NCBI RefSeq assembly: GCF_026248685.1
Contig: NZ_CP111036.1
Location: forward strand, 1,984,001-2,048,000
DNA from: Haladaptatus caseinilyticus
GTDB taxonomy: Archaea > Halobacteriota > Halobacteria > Halobacteriales > Haladaptataceae
Length of the DNA: 64,000 nt
Reading direction: 5' to 3'
In this document: in pieces, positions 1 to 7,503 of the stretch
How positions within the stretch are numbered: position 1 is the stretch's first letter
Layout: each line of letters opens with the position of its first letter
Made by a program: the position numbers and the translations under genes
Notes under the pieces: generated by a model
Told to the model about the DNA's origin: nothing
Database searches by the model: none
The model's input: only the letters and a program-made list of their open reading frames with translations

Positions 1-234
1 CTCGACGACGCCGAAACCGGTGCAGGCGAGACGTGGGGGAAGGACGTTCACGGCGCGAACGTCGGCTTCGACACCATCGACTTCTCCGAGAGCGGTGTCG
101 TCGGACATCCGACCGAAGGATCGCGAGACGCGGGCGAGCGACTGCTCGCCGCGTCGAGCGACGAACTCGATGCGCTGGTCGAATGGCTTGGTGAACGGGA
201 GATGGCCGCCCTCTGGCCGGAGGAACACCGATGA
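1..234 (+). CDS. Creatininase family protein, C-terminal fragment
   Basis: The reading frame is open from the first base and ends at TGA 232-234, giving the last 77 residues of a protein whose start lies outside the window. The segment with GKDVHGANVGF followed by SGVVGHPTEGS and DAGERLL resembles the C-terminal part of creatininase-family amidohydrolases, where a G-x-x-GxP-x-x-A/GS-x-x-x-GE stretch is usual. The metal-binding N-terminal part cannot be seen. Its stop overlaps the start of the next gene (ATGA), so the two are probably cotranscribed and translationally coupled. The substrate is unknown. Confidence 0.7.
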   Translation, partial: LDDAETGAGETWGKDVHGANVGFDTIDFSESGVVGHPTEGSRDAGERLLAASSDELDALVEWLGEREMAALWPEEHR

Positions 235-1361
235 GGGTCGCAATCGTCGGCGGCGGCGCAGTCGGTGTGACCGCAGCACACGACCTCGCAGTTCACGGGG
301 AAGACGTCGTGCTGTTCGAAAAAGGTAACATTCCAAACGAGGATGCAAGTACGGGACGGGCAGCAGGTGTCCTGTACGACGCCTTCGCCGCTCCCGAAGA
401 CGCTCGAATCGGCGAGCGCGCGATAGAGCGATTCCGCGAATTTTCGGGGACGGGCGGGTTCGAATTCGTAGAAACGCCGTACGTTTGGTTCGCCCGGATC
501 GGTGACGAAAAGCGAGCAAGGGCCATTCGCGAACAGGTGCCACGGATGCAAGAGCAAGGCCGAGACGTATCGTTCATCGACGACGACGTCCTCGCGGAGC
601 GCTATCCGACGTTGAATACCGAAGACGTGGCCGTCGCCGCGATTGGCCGAAATACGGGGCGAACCGACCCGGGAAGCTACGCCAAAGCCGTCGCCGAGGA
701 GGCAAAAAAAGCGGGTGCCGAGATTCGAACCGGCATCGAAGTTGCGGTTCGATTCGATCCACCACGTATCGTTTCCGAGGACGGCGACGAGGTGTTCGAT
801 GCGGTAGTCGTCGCCACTGGCGTCCATACGAAACGCGTTCTGGGGGATGCCGGAATCGCAGTCCCGCTGAAGCCGTATCGGGTGCAGGCGCTCACCTGCG
901 AGTTCGAGGACGACACCGACGTTCCGATGGTGTACGACGCGACCGAAGGCTACTATCTGCGTCCGCATCCCGACGGTCTGCTGGCGGGAGATGGCACCGA
1001 AGAAGTGGAAAGTGACCCGGACGAGTGGAAACGCGAGAGTGACGAGGAGTTCGTCTCAGCCATGGAAGACCGCCTCGCGCATCGACTGGGCGCGAACTCG
1101 CGCGAGTTCGCGCCGAACGTCGAACGGTCGTGGGCCGGACTCTGCAACGCGACGCCGGATTACGATCCGCTCCTCGGTGAACTACGCCCCGGTCTCTACG
1201 TCGCCGCGGGATGGCAAGGCCACGGATTCATGCGGGCGCCGGGACTCGGCGAAGCGGTCGCGAGGGACGTCCTCGGAGAGGGTGGAATCCCGGAATTCGA
1301 CCCGACACGGTTCACCGGCGACGAGGAGTTCGACATCGTCGAAGGGATGGCAGTCGAATAG
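231..1361 (+). CDS. FAD-dependent amino-acid oxidase-like oxidoreductase (DAO family)
   Basis: The 376-residue protein opens with a Rossmann FAD-binding motif (VAIVGGGAVGVTAAHDL, about residues 3-19). It has the ATG motif before the second nucleotide-binding strand (VVVATGVHT) and a C-terminal GWQGHGFMRAPGLGEAVA segment typical of the DAO/glycine oxidase/sarcosine oxidase fold. Such enzymes oxidise the C-N bond of amino acids or N-methylated amines with FAD. It overlaps the preceding creatininase-like gene by 4 nt. Creatininase plus a sarcosine-oxidase-like enzyme is suggestive of small amine or amide catabolism, but that is inference from adjacency. The length is normal for the family. Confidence 0.85.
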   Translation: MRVAIVGGGAVGVTAAHDLAVHGEDVVLFEKGNIPNEDASTGRAAGVLYDAFAAPEDARIGERAIERFREFSGTGGFEFVETPYVWFARIGDEKRARAIREQVPRMQEQGRDVSFIDDDVLAERYPTLNTEDVAVAAIGRNTGRTDPGSYAKAVAEEAKKAGAEIRTGIEVAVRFDPPRIVSEDGDEVFDAVVVATGVHTKRVLGDAGIAVPLKPYRVQALTCEFEDDTDVPMVYDATEGYYLRPHPDGLLAGDGTEEVESDPDEWKRESDEEFVSAMEDRLAHRLGANSREFAPNVERSWAGLCNATPDYDPLLGELRPGLYVAAGWQGHGFMRAPGLGEAVARDVLGEGGIPEFDPTRFTGDEEFDIVEGMAVE

Positions 1362-1407
1362 CGAGACTGCGCTTCGAAAATAGTAACGCACCGCGGATGT
1401 CGAGACG

Positions 1408-1785
1408 CTACCCGGTTTTCGGGACGAGAACTTCGAGCGTTCCCGAATCGGTCAGCGTCGCGGTCGCATCTTTCGCGTCTACCTCGGCGTCCGCTGGGAG
1501 TTCGACACGGCCGTCGAGCGACATCCCGCGTCCGGGATACACCGTGTCGTAGCCGTCGTGGAACTCACGAAAGCGGTCGATTCGAACGAGAATTGCGTCC
1601 TCGGCGAATCGAACCTGGATGTCGCTTCCCGTCGCACCCGCCGCGTCGAAGACGACGAGGTAGGCGTCCTCGCTTTCCAGCAGGTCGGACGGAATCGGGC
1701 GCTTTTCTTGCACCTTGCTCGCGGCACGACCGATACGAGAGGCGACTGCTGTCGCGGTCGAACGACCGATATCGCGGAGCGTCAT
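1408..1785 (-). CDS. Hsp20/alpha-crystallin-like small heat shock protein
   Basis: The 125-residue protein starts at ATG 1785; a longer open frame upstream is only the shadow of the adjacent gene. The central beta-sandwich pattern (SEDAYLVVFDAAGA, then RFAEDAILVRIDRFRE, then VELPADAEVDAKDATATLTDSGTLEVLVPK) is the alpha-crystallin domain. The canonical C-terminal IxI motif is replaced by LEVLVPK. Family members hold unfolding proteins in soluble form without ATP. The start codon overlaps the stop of the upstream zinc-binding protein (ATGA), so the two form one unit. Confidence 0.85.
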   Translation of the reverse strand: MTLRDIGRSTATAVASRIGRAASKVQEKRPIPSDLLESEDAYLVVFDAAGATGSDIQVRFAEDAILVRIDRFREFHDGYDTVYPGRGMSLDGRVELPADAEVDAKDATATLTDSGTLEVLVPKTG

Positions 1786-1940
1786 AGTTCGATGGCAGAG
1801 AGACAGTCGGTTCCACCACAGTACGGACAGTTGAAATCCGCTACACCGACCTCGTCGGGCATGTCGTAGGTGTAGTGCATCTCGAACATATCCAGTTCGC
1901 AGTCGTCGTCCGTGCATTTCACCTCAAGGGTCGCGGGCAT
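1782..1940 (-). CDS. Small zinc-finger-like protein (52 aa)
   Basis: ATG 1940 gives 52 residues; the nine codons further upstream are not family-like. Five cysteines are arranged as C9-x4-C14 and C38-x2-C41-x4-C46 (CTDDDC and NCPYCGGTDC), which suggests one tetrahedral metal site, most likely zinc. Small single-ribbon proteins of this type are common in haloarchaea (the pattern recalls DUF7559) and have no firm function. It overlaps the Hsp20 gene start by 4 nt, so it is probably cotranscribed with it. Confidence 0.75.
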   Translation of the reverse strand: MPATLEVKCTDDDCELDMFEMHYTYDMPDEVGVADFNCPYCGGTDCLSAIEL

Positions 1941-2003
1941 ACACTCCGATAGGCGTCGCCAACACAATAAGTAACCGGAAACGGCAGGTTCCCGGACGTA
2001 TCG

Positions 2004-2645
2004 CTACGGTTCGCAATGACAGTAGGTGTCTACGACGTCACACTCTTCTCTGTCGGTCGGTGGGACGACACAGCAGTCCTTGACGACACCTGCGGAGACC
2101 GGCGGTTGGTACTCGTAGCAACCACCCTCACATTCGTTCTTCCTGTAACAGTCGTTTACTCGAATCGGTTCGTCGAACCGTGTGTCGAATTTGAGTCGTT
2201 CGCCCGTCGCTTTGGTTTCGACGTAGGCGAATGCGCGGTTCCGCTCGGGTTGCACGTGAACGTCCACCTCGTGGAACTCCGTTTCGTGGCGGACGCCGAT
2301 TTGTGTGGTGTAAATGCCGTCCTGTTTCGTTGCGAGCAGGCGAGCTTCATGCCTCCTCCCACCGTTTGCCAACATATCGACGCGTAGATAGCTGCTGTGC
2401 AGATATCCCCTCGAAACGAGTTCCGTCAACAGTGGCTTGCCGATCCGGTTAAATGCGGCTTCAGCGGTCGATTCGTCGCGATAAATCTGCTTTACACGCT
2501 CCAACTTTCCGAGATCCATTTTCTTTGCTGATGCAGCACCTGAGAAACTTACCATTCCGAATCCGACGCTTGCACTCGAACCGACGGCCCGGAGGATGGA
2601 CCGACGACTCGCCCCTGATTCATTGCATTTGATATCTCTGCTCAT
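2004..2645 (-). CDS. Tat-exported protein with Cys-rich C-terminus, possibly halocin-like precursor
   Basis: The 213-residue protein begins with a twin-arginine signal (SRRSILRAVG, residues 13-22), then a hydrophobic stretch and an ASA cleavage-like site near residue 40. A middle domain of about 125 residues (42-163) has no cysteine. The last 48 residues hold eight cysteines (166, 172, 176, 191, 192, 202, 209, 211). Tat export followed by a Cys-dense C-terminus is the layout of the HalC8 type of halocin precursor, in which the N-terminal part is the immunity protein. There is no sequence match that I can recall, so the function is open. The gene is monocistronic by spacing and flanked by 63 and 155 nt of non-coding DNA. 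Confidence 0.75.
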   Translation of the reverse strand: MSRDIKCNESGASRRSILRAVGSSASVGFGMVSFSGAASAKKMDLGKLERVKQIYRDESTAEAAFNRIGKPLLTELVSRGYLHSSYLRVDMLANGGRRHEARLLATKQDGIYTTQIGVRHETEFHEVDVHVQPERNRAFAYVETKATGERLKFDTRFDEPIRVNDCYRKNECEGGCYEYQPPVSAGVVKDCCVVPPTDREECDVVDTYCHCEP

Positions 2646-2771
2646 AAATGAACACTAGTTTTGCAAGATAAGTACGTTACCACTACGGAATTTGTGACTC
2701 CGTTTCGATTCGCTTCGGTGTCCGGAAACTCGTTCAAACGTGACCATCGAAGAGCGGTCGTATCCGCACCG

Positions 2772-2777
2772 TTTTAT
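2772..2777 (+). promoter_or_regulatory. TATA-like box for the radical SAM gene
   Basis: TTTTAT is centred about 26 nt before ATG 2801. This is the spacing expected if transcription starts at the start codon, that is, a leaderless mRNA. Confidence 0.6.
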
Positions 2778-2800
2778 TCGTCCAGTCGTAAAAAAGGGAT

Positions 2801-4558
2801 ATGATCGACCCCGGAGCCACTGGGACGGGAACAACAGACCCGACGGCCCTCGACGTGACGCTCGTGGATGGTTACGTCGACGAACCGGCCCACTTCGGCG
2901 TGCCGCCGTACATTTCGACGTACCCCCGATACACGGCTGGGGCGCTCGTGGATGCGGGAGTGCCAGCGGCACAAATCACCTACCACACCATCGACGAACT
3001 CCGCGAGGACAACGCGAAATGGAACGATGTGGCGGACGCAGACCTGTTCATCTACATCGGTGGGATGACCGTCCCCGGCAAGTACGTCGGCGGAACACCC
3101 GCCGAACCGGACGAAGTTCGCAAGATGGCGTGGACGGCCGACGGAACGAGCCTGATGGGTGGCCCGGTCAAGTTCGGCGTCGGCGACGAGAATGCGGGTG
3201 GTACGGAAACGAAACGCGACGACCTCGATTTCGATTTCGTCGCGAAAGGTGATGTGGAAGCTGCGGCCTATGATCTCGTAGAAAGCGGGCTGGAAGGCTT
3301 CGGCAACCGTATGCGGGATAACGAGGAGATCGACCGCTGGGCCGAAAACGGCGCGTTTGTGGTCGAACAGCATCCGAACCACCCTGACTATCTCATTTGT
3401 GAGATGGAGACGTCACGTGGTTGTCCGTATCGATGTTCGTTCTGCACGGAACCGCTGTACGGAAACCCTTCGTTCCGCGAACCGGAATCCGTCATTGGGG
3501 AAGTCGAAGGCCTCTACGAGCGCGGTGCTCGACATTTCCGTCTCGGGCGGCAGGCGGACATTCTGGCCTACGGTGGCGATGGCGAGAAACCGAACCCCGC
3601 CGCGCTTCGAAAACTGTACGGCGGGATTCGTGACGTCGCACCCGACATCGGGACGCTCCATCTCGACAACATGAACCCCATCACCATCGTGGAGTGGCCC
3701 GAACTGTCCCGTGAGGGGATTCGCGTTATCGCCGAATACAACACCGCCGGGGACACCGCCGCATTCGGCCTCGAATCTGCCGACCCCGTCGTACAGGAGG
3801 AAAACAACCTGAACGTCACTGCCGAGGAGTGTTTCGAAGCGGTGAGAATCGTCAACGAGGAAGCGGGGTGGCGACCCGGGGAGGACGGCGAAAACGCCCC
3901 GACCTTCGGTTCCGAGGCCGAAACCCGTCTGCCGAAACTCCTCCCAGGAATCAATCTCCTGCATGGACTGAAAGGTGAGCGTCGGGAAACCTTCGACCAC
4001 AATCGAGCGTTTCTTCAGCGAGTGTACGACGAGGGGTTGATGCTTCGCCGAGTGAACATCCGACAGGTCATGGCGTTCTCGGGCACCGAAATGAACGACG
4101 TCGGTGCGGACATCGCGAACGACCACAAGAAACTGTTCAAGCAGTACAAGCGAGCGGTCCGCGAGGAAATCGACAACCCGATGCTTCAGCGTGTCGCCCC
4201 GCCGGGAACCGTCCTCCCGAACGTTCATCTGGAGTACCATCAGGACGGGCGAACCTTCGGGAGACAGCTCGGAACCTATCCCCTGCTCGTCGGAATTCCG
4301 GGCGAGCGTGAACTCGGGCGAACCATCGACGTAGCGGTCGTTGACCACGGGTTCCGCTCCGTCACCGGCGTTCCGTATCCGCTCGACGTGAACAGCGCGA
4401 CGATGGACGAACTCACCGCGATTCCCGGGCTCGGAAAACAGCGTGCCGGAAACGTCATCGTCAATCGGCCGTACGAGACGCCGGACGACCTCGCTGAGGC
4501 GGTCGATGTCGATTTGAGCAAGTTCGCACGGGCCGAAAAACCGGGACGTGCGGATTGA
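2801..4558 (+). CDS. Radical SAM protein with C-terminal helix-hairpin-helix domain
   Basis: The 585-residue protein carries the radical SAM cluster motif CPYRCSFC (C208, C212, C215), which binds a [4Fe-4S] cluster and S-adenosylmethionine. The N-terminal 200 residues are a B12-binding-like or UPF0313-like region with no cobalamin DxHxxG motif that I can see. The C-terminus (about 522-560, DVNSATMDELTAIPGLGKQRA) is a helix-hairpin-helix similar to ComEA/UvrC-type DNA-binding modules. This architecture recurs in archaea, and the reaction is unknown. A TATA-like box 26 nt upstream suggests a leaderless transcript. No operon partner is evident. Confidence 0.85.
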   Translation: MIDPGATGTGTTDPTALDVTLVDGYVDEPAHFGVPPYISTYPRYTAGALVDAGVPAAQITYHTIDELREDNAKWNDVADADLFIYIGGMTVPGKYVGGTPAEPDEVRKMAWTADGTSLMGGPVKFGVGDENAGGTETKRDDLDFDFVAKGDVEAAAYDLVESGLEGFGNRMRDNEEIDRWAENGAFVVEQHPNHPDYLICEMETSRGCPYRCSFCTEPLYGNPSFREPESVIGEVEGLYERGARHFRLGRQADILAYGGDGEKPNPAALRKLYGGIRDVAPDIGTLHLDNMNPITIVEWPELSREGIRVIAEYNTAGDTAAFGLESADPVVQEENNLNVTAEECFEAVRIVNEEAGWRPGEDGENAPTFGSEAETRLPKLLPGINLLHGLKGERRETFDHNRAFLQRVYDEGLMLRRVNIRQVMAFSGTEMNDVGADIANDHKKLFKQYKRAVREEIDNPMLQRVAPPGTVLPNVHLEYHQDGRTFGRQLGTYPLLVGIPGERELGRTIDVAVVDHGFRSVTGVPYPLDVNSATMDELTAIPGLGKQRAGNVIVNRPYETPDDLAEAVDVDLSKFARAEKPGRAD

Positions 4559-4715
4559 AGCCGAACCCCCGATTTTCGTTTCCCAACACCGACTGACCGC
4601 CGGCCCCGAGCGAAGCGAGGATTCGGCGTGAAGGAGCGATAGGTGGATGAGGAAACTGCCGGGAATCTGCACACGACACAACTTTTGAACGTCAGCAGAC
4701 GACACGAATTCTAGA

Positions 4716-4907
4716 CATCAGCGAGCTACGCAACCGCTATCAGCAGTCCACCGCGAGTGAGGACGGAGTGACGAACGAGCGGGCCGACGACTGAGCGAAA
4801 CGAAGTTCCCGTGAGCGACGCAGGAGCGAAGGAGAGCACGGACGAGCTTGTTCTTCCGGAGTAAAGCGAGGGACGAGTGCTTTTGGTTCAGCTTTCACAG
4901 TGAGCCA
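4716..4907 (-). repeat. Dispersed intergenic element, copy A
   Basis: Read on the minus strand, its left block (4907-4875) matches the left block of copy B (54239-54271) at 28 of 33 positions without gaps; the shared core is CCAAAAGCACTC. The right end (4735-4716, beginning GGTTGCGTAG) resembles the right end of copy B (GGTTGTGTAG). The middle differs in sequence and length (192 versus 130 bp in total). The left block contains an imperfect short inverted repeat, TGGCTC with GAACCA. I regard it as non-coding. Confidence 0.55.
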
Positions 4908-5016
4908 GCAATGAGTGATGACGACGGTCACCGCTCTTGCTCGCGACCGTCCTAAAAGCTGGAGTAGAAAGGTGGCTGTCGATAATTCTTTAATGGTTGA
5001 CTACTTGGTTTCAACT

Positions 5017-5022
5017 GGAGGT
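5017..5022 (+). promoter_or_regulatory. Shine-Dalgarno site that fixes a TTG start
   Basis: GGAGGT lies 9 nt before TTG 5032. It has the ideal spacing for a ribosome binding site and points to TTG, not to the upstream ATG codons at 4915 and 4993, as the start of the TRAM protein. Confidence 0.7.
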
Positions 5023-5031
5023 CTACGACCC

Positions 5032-5466
5032 TTGGAAATCTCTGACAAACTCCTGTGTCTGTTCAGCGCTGATGTTACTCTGAAAGGCGACGAATACGTC
5101 GTCTCGATTCCACGACGCGAAATCGACACGGGTTCGGTCGAACCGGGAGAAACCTACCGTGTTGCGCTTATCTCGCGTGAAACGGAAACTGAACCGAGCG
5201 AAAACCAGAGCGAAGAGACGGTAACGACGAGCGACAATGGCGGTCCTACCCCCGTTTCGTCGGAACCACAGCCCCCCGTCGAGGGTGGTGAAATTCGCTA
5301 TGTCGAAGTCGAGGATATCGGAAAACAGGGCGACGGAATTGCTCGCGTCGAACGTGGGTACGTTATCATCGTCCCGGGCGCGGAAATCGGCGAACGCGTG
5401 AAAGTCGAAATTACGGAAGTAAAATCGAACTTCGCCGTCGGCGAGATTATCGAAGAAGAGTTCTAA
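5032..5466 (+). CDS. TRAM domain protein
   Basis: With the TTG start at 5032 the protein has 144 residues and begins (M)EISDKLLCLFSA, the usual opening of haloarchaeal TRAM proteins. An earlier ATG at 4915 would add 39 atypical residues drawn from the intergenic element. A variable acidic linker (about residues 48-85) joins the N-terminal region to a TRAM domain (about 90-144: YVEVEDIGKQGDGIARV, PGAEIGERVKVEI). TRAM is an RNA-binding OB-like fold found alone in archaea and in TrmA/MiaB enzymes; single-domain forms are thought to act as RNA chaperones. A T-run follows the stop. Confidence 0.85.
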   Translation: MEISDKLLCLFSADVTLKGDEYVVSIPRREIDTGSVEPGETYRVALISRETETEPSENQSEETVTTSDNGGPTPVSSEPQPPVEGGEIRYVEVEDIGKQGDGIARVERGYVIIVPGAEIGERVKVEITEVKSNFAVGEIIEEEF

Positions 5467-5473
5467 TCGCGAC

Positions 5474-5479
5474 TTTTTT
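5474..5479 (+). terminator. Oligo-T terminator after the TRAM gene
   Basis: Six T residues lie 8 nt after the stop codon. Oligo-T tracts terminate archaeal RNA polymerase without needing a hairpin. Confidence 0.5.
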
Positions 5480-5553
5480 CTGTCATCGAGAGTCAAAGCG
5501 AGCGGTGCGTGTCGTTCACGCCCACTCGTTGTCCTCCGGAACGATTCGACTCG

Positions 5554-6210
5554 CTATCCCTCGTACTCTGTTCCGTCGGGGGTTTTCGCACCTTCGGAAT
5601 CGTGGACGACGACGTCGCCCGAATCGGGATTCGCGGGTTCGTAATTGTCGCGCACCCCGATTGCCTCTTCGAGTTCACGGACTGCTCGTTCCTTGAGCGA
5701 ATCCGCGAGTTCCTCGGCGTGTTCCCGGTCGATATCTCGCCCGAGACCCTCACACTCGTGTGCTCGGACGATACCGGATTCATCCACTGCCTCACCCATC
5801 GGCTGGCTGGTTCCGTCCAGTTCGACGCTGAAGGGGTAGGTCTGACAGATAAGCGGTCGGTCGGGATGTACCGAACACGCACCCGTGCCGTCGCCGTCCT
5901 CCTCGTAAAATCGGCAGTCGCCGCAGTCGTCGGTTTGGAGTGCCCATTCGAACGTTTCACCTTCGCCGTCAGTTAGTCCGTAGGGCATCGGCCGCGCCAC
6001 GTCCCGGAAGTCGTACTCCGTTTCGTCCGCTAGTTCGCGGACTTCGTCGGGGAACACCGTCGCGGTGTGGGGATCGTCGGCCTCGCTGGTACAACAGGCA
6101 CCACAACGCGTACACTCGAATCCGATGTCCTCGATCGCGTCCGCGAGGTCGGCGCTGTCGAGTGCTTTCGCGCGTTCGAGTTCGGCTTCGAGACTCTCCA
6201 CGAGTTTCAA
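5554..6210 (-). CDS. YkgJ family cysteine-cluster protein
   Basis: The 218-residue protein has the family's cysteine cluster FECTRCGACC (C33, C36, C39, C40) and a second set around residues 95-125 (DDCGDCRFY, ACSVHPDRPLICQTYPF). These are expected to bind zinc or an Fe-S cluster. An N-terminal amphipathic helix and an acidic C-terminal tail are visible. YkgJ proteins have no settled function. It lies 19 nt after the MBL hydrolase gene on the same strand, so the pair may be one transcript. Confidence 0.85.
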   Translation of the reverse strand: MKLVESLEAELERAKALDSADLADAIEDIGFECTRCGACCTSEADDPHTATVFPDEVRELADETEYDFRDVARPMPYGLTDGEGETFEWALQTDDCGDCRFYEEDGDGTGACSVHPDRPLICQTYPFSVELDGTSQPMGEAVDESGIVRAHECEGLGRDIDREHAEELADSLKERAVRELEEAIGVRDNYEPANPDSGDVVVHDSEGAKTPDGTEYEG

Positions 6211-6229
6211 TTCGACCGACCGAGGAAAA

Positions 6230-6979
6230 TCATTGCGGCACGGCGCGCTCGCCGTCCCATCGAACGTCCCCCTCGACCGCCAATTTTTCGAGATGAGCGG
6301 CGACGGTTCGCTCGGCGAACTCCCGAACGCCGGAGATGTCCTTGTCGTAAGCCGAGTCAGTGATCTCTTCGAGCGTTCTCGCGCCGGCTGCTACGGCTTC
6401 CCGAACGGTCTTTTCGCGACGGAGCCGATGCTCGATGAGTCGTCGAACCGTCGTCCTCGGCTGGCCGATTACTGGCCCGTGTCCCGGGTACAGCGTTTCG
6501 GGATTTCGGGCATATAGTCGTCGGAGCGAGGTGAGATAAGCCCGCAGGTCGCCCTCTCCGGCGGCGATCATCACGCTCCCTTCCTCGATGGCGAGGTCCC
6601 CCACGAGGATTTCCCCGTTTCTTTCGAGCGCCACGTGGTCGGGGGCGTGCCCGGGGGTTTCGATGACGGTCAGCGAATCGATTTTCGTACCCCCTCGGAA
6701 CGTCCGCTCCGGCGTAACTCCCGCTGCGGCCTCGAATCGTGTTTCCCGGCCCTGTCGCGCCCAAACGGTCGCATCGCACGCTTCGGCGTAGTGAGCGACT
6801 GCCCCGACGTGGTCCGGATGCGTGTGAGTCACGAGGACATGCTCGATGTCGCTTTGTTCGACTATCCGGTCGAGTTCGTCCGTTCGTCCCGCCGGGTCAA
6901 CGAGCACCGAACCGACCACGTACGCGTTCGTGGTTCCGTGGGGAGCAACCGTGTCAGTCGGGACTGGAATGAGGTTCAT
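6230..6979 (-). CDS. MBL-fold metallo-hydrolase (LACTB2/glyoxalase II-like)
   Basis: The 249-residue protein holds the metallo-beta-lactamase signature THTHPDH (about residues 51-57), the later metal ligands GHAPDH, the bridging aspartate in VGDLAIEEG, and the final histidine in LYPGHGP. A C-terminal helical wing (about 180-249) resembles the winged-helix-like domain of LACTB2-type proteins, which include endoribonucleases and thioester hydrolases. Start ATG 6979 is followed directly by the first strand (NLIPVPTDTV). The gene is upstream of the YkgJ gene on the same strand. The exact substrate cannot be told. Confidence 0.85.
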   Translation of the reverse strand: MNLIPVPTDTVAPHGTTNAYVVGSVLVDPAGRTDELDRIVEQSDIEHVLVTHTHPDHVGAVAHYAEACDATVWARQGRETRFEAAAGVTPERTFRGGTKIDSLTVIETPGHAPDHVALERNGEILVGDLAIEEGSVMIAAGEGDLRAYLTSLRRLYARNPETLYPGHGPVIGQPRTTVRRLIEHRLRREKTVREAVAAGARTLEEITDSAYDKDISGVREFAERTVAAHLEKLAVEGDVRWDGERAVPQ

Positions 6980-7106
6980 GGTTGGAAAACGGGTCGTACT
7001 CGAAAAAGATCTCGCTTGCTCCCGTCGTTCATGTGCCGATGAAACGAAAGCGACGGATCGAAAAGTGGGAGGTAGTGCAGAGGGTTACCGGATGACTTCG
7101 ACGGAA

Positions 7107-7358
7107 TCAGTCGTTTAAAAGGTAAACCTGCTTTCGCGCATCGCGGAAACTGTGGCGCGAGACGACGAGGTCCTGCTCTTCCAGTCGGGTCAGGGCGTAG
7201 CGAACGGTTCGGTCGGGGAGAAGCGATTCGTCGGCGAGTTCGCCCTGCGTAAGCGCTTCCTCGGTCTCCAGTACCTTCGCGATGAGTTTCGCGCTCGGGG
7301 GGAGTTCACGCAATCGTTCGCGGAAATCACCTGCTGGTTTGGTCGCGGTGGTGCTCAT
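7107..7358 (-). CDS. Small winged-helix transcriptional regulator (MarR/TrmB-like)
   Basis: The 83-residue protein is almost entirely one winged helix: PPSAKLIAKVLETEEALTQ, recognition helix LPDRTVRYALTRLEEQ, and wing RHSFRDARKQVYLL. Single-domain HTH proteins of this kind are numerous in haloarchaea. A TATA-like box (minus strand of 7393-7402) sits about 40 nt upstream, and a 13-bp palindrome at 7431-7443 lies between this gene and the divergent F420-type oxidoreductase. Autoregulation is plausible but not shown. Confidence 0.85.
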   Translation of the reverse strand: MSTTATKPAGDFRERLRELPPSAKLIAKVLETEEALTQGELADESLLPDRTVRYALTRLEEQDLVVSRHSFRDARKQVYLLND

Positions 7359-7392
7359 GCTAACACCGCGCCCGAGGGACGTGGTAAAAGTT

Positions 7393-7402
7393 GGCTATAT
7401 GG
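7393..7402 (-). promoter_or_regulatory. TATA-like box for the winged-helix regulator
   Basis: The minus strand reads CCATATAGCC, centred 39 nt before ATG 7358, which would leave a leader of about 10 nt. Confidence 0.45.
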
Positions 7403-7430
7403 GTGTTCATACAATATCAACTCCTTTAAC

Positions 7431-7443
7431 GTGATTATATCAC
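7431..7443. promoter_or_regulatory. 13-bp palindrome GTGAT-TAT-ATCAC
   Basis: A perfect 5+5 inverted repeat with an AT centre lies in the 145-bp divergent spacer between the regulator and the F420-type oxidoreductase. It could be an operator or could simply overlap a TATA element. Confidence 0.35.
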
Positions 7444-7503
7444 ATTTTAACAACGTGACACGTCGGGCAGAAACTACAGTACGAATCCCGTCGTGGCCCT
7501 GCT

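Larger units (their letters stand above)
4559..5031. other. Intergenic region of 473 bp
   Basis: No gene is supported here. Apparent short frames are compositionally skewed and coincide with a dispersed element at 4716-4907 that recurs at 54239-54368. Runs such as GAGCGAAGCGAGG are the simple GC-rich inverted motifs common between haloarchaeal genes. The last 50 bp hold an AT-rich box (ATAATTCTTTAA, around 4982-4993) that probably promotes the TRAM gene. Confidence 0.6.

Noticed and set aside
48-968. 306-codon frame on the minus strand
   Set aside because: It is antisense to the FAD oxidoreductase, has no recognisable motif and mirrors that gene's codon bias.
3413-4705. 430-codon frame on the minus strand
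   Set aside because: Antisense to the radical SAM gene; the latter has intact cluster and HhH motifs, so this is a shadow.
4740-4931. 63-codon frame on the minus strand that resembles a frame at 54188-54376
   Set aside because: The shared part (VKAEPKAL) comes from the dispersed DNA element itself; the rest diverges with indels, so it is not a protein family.
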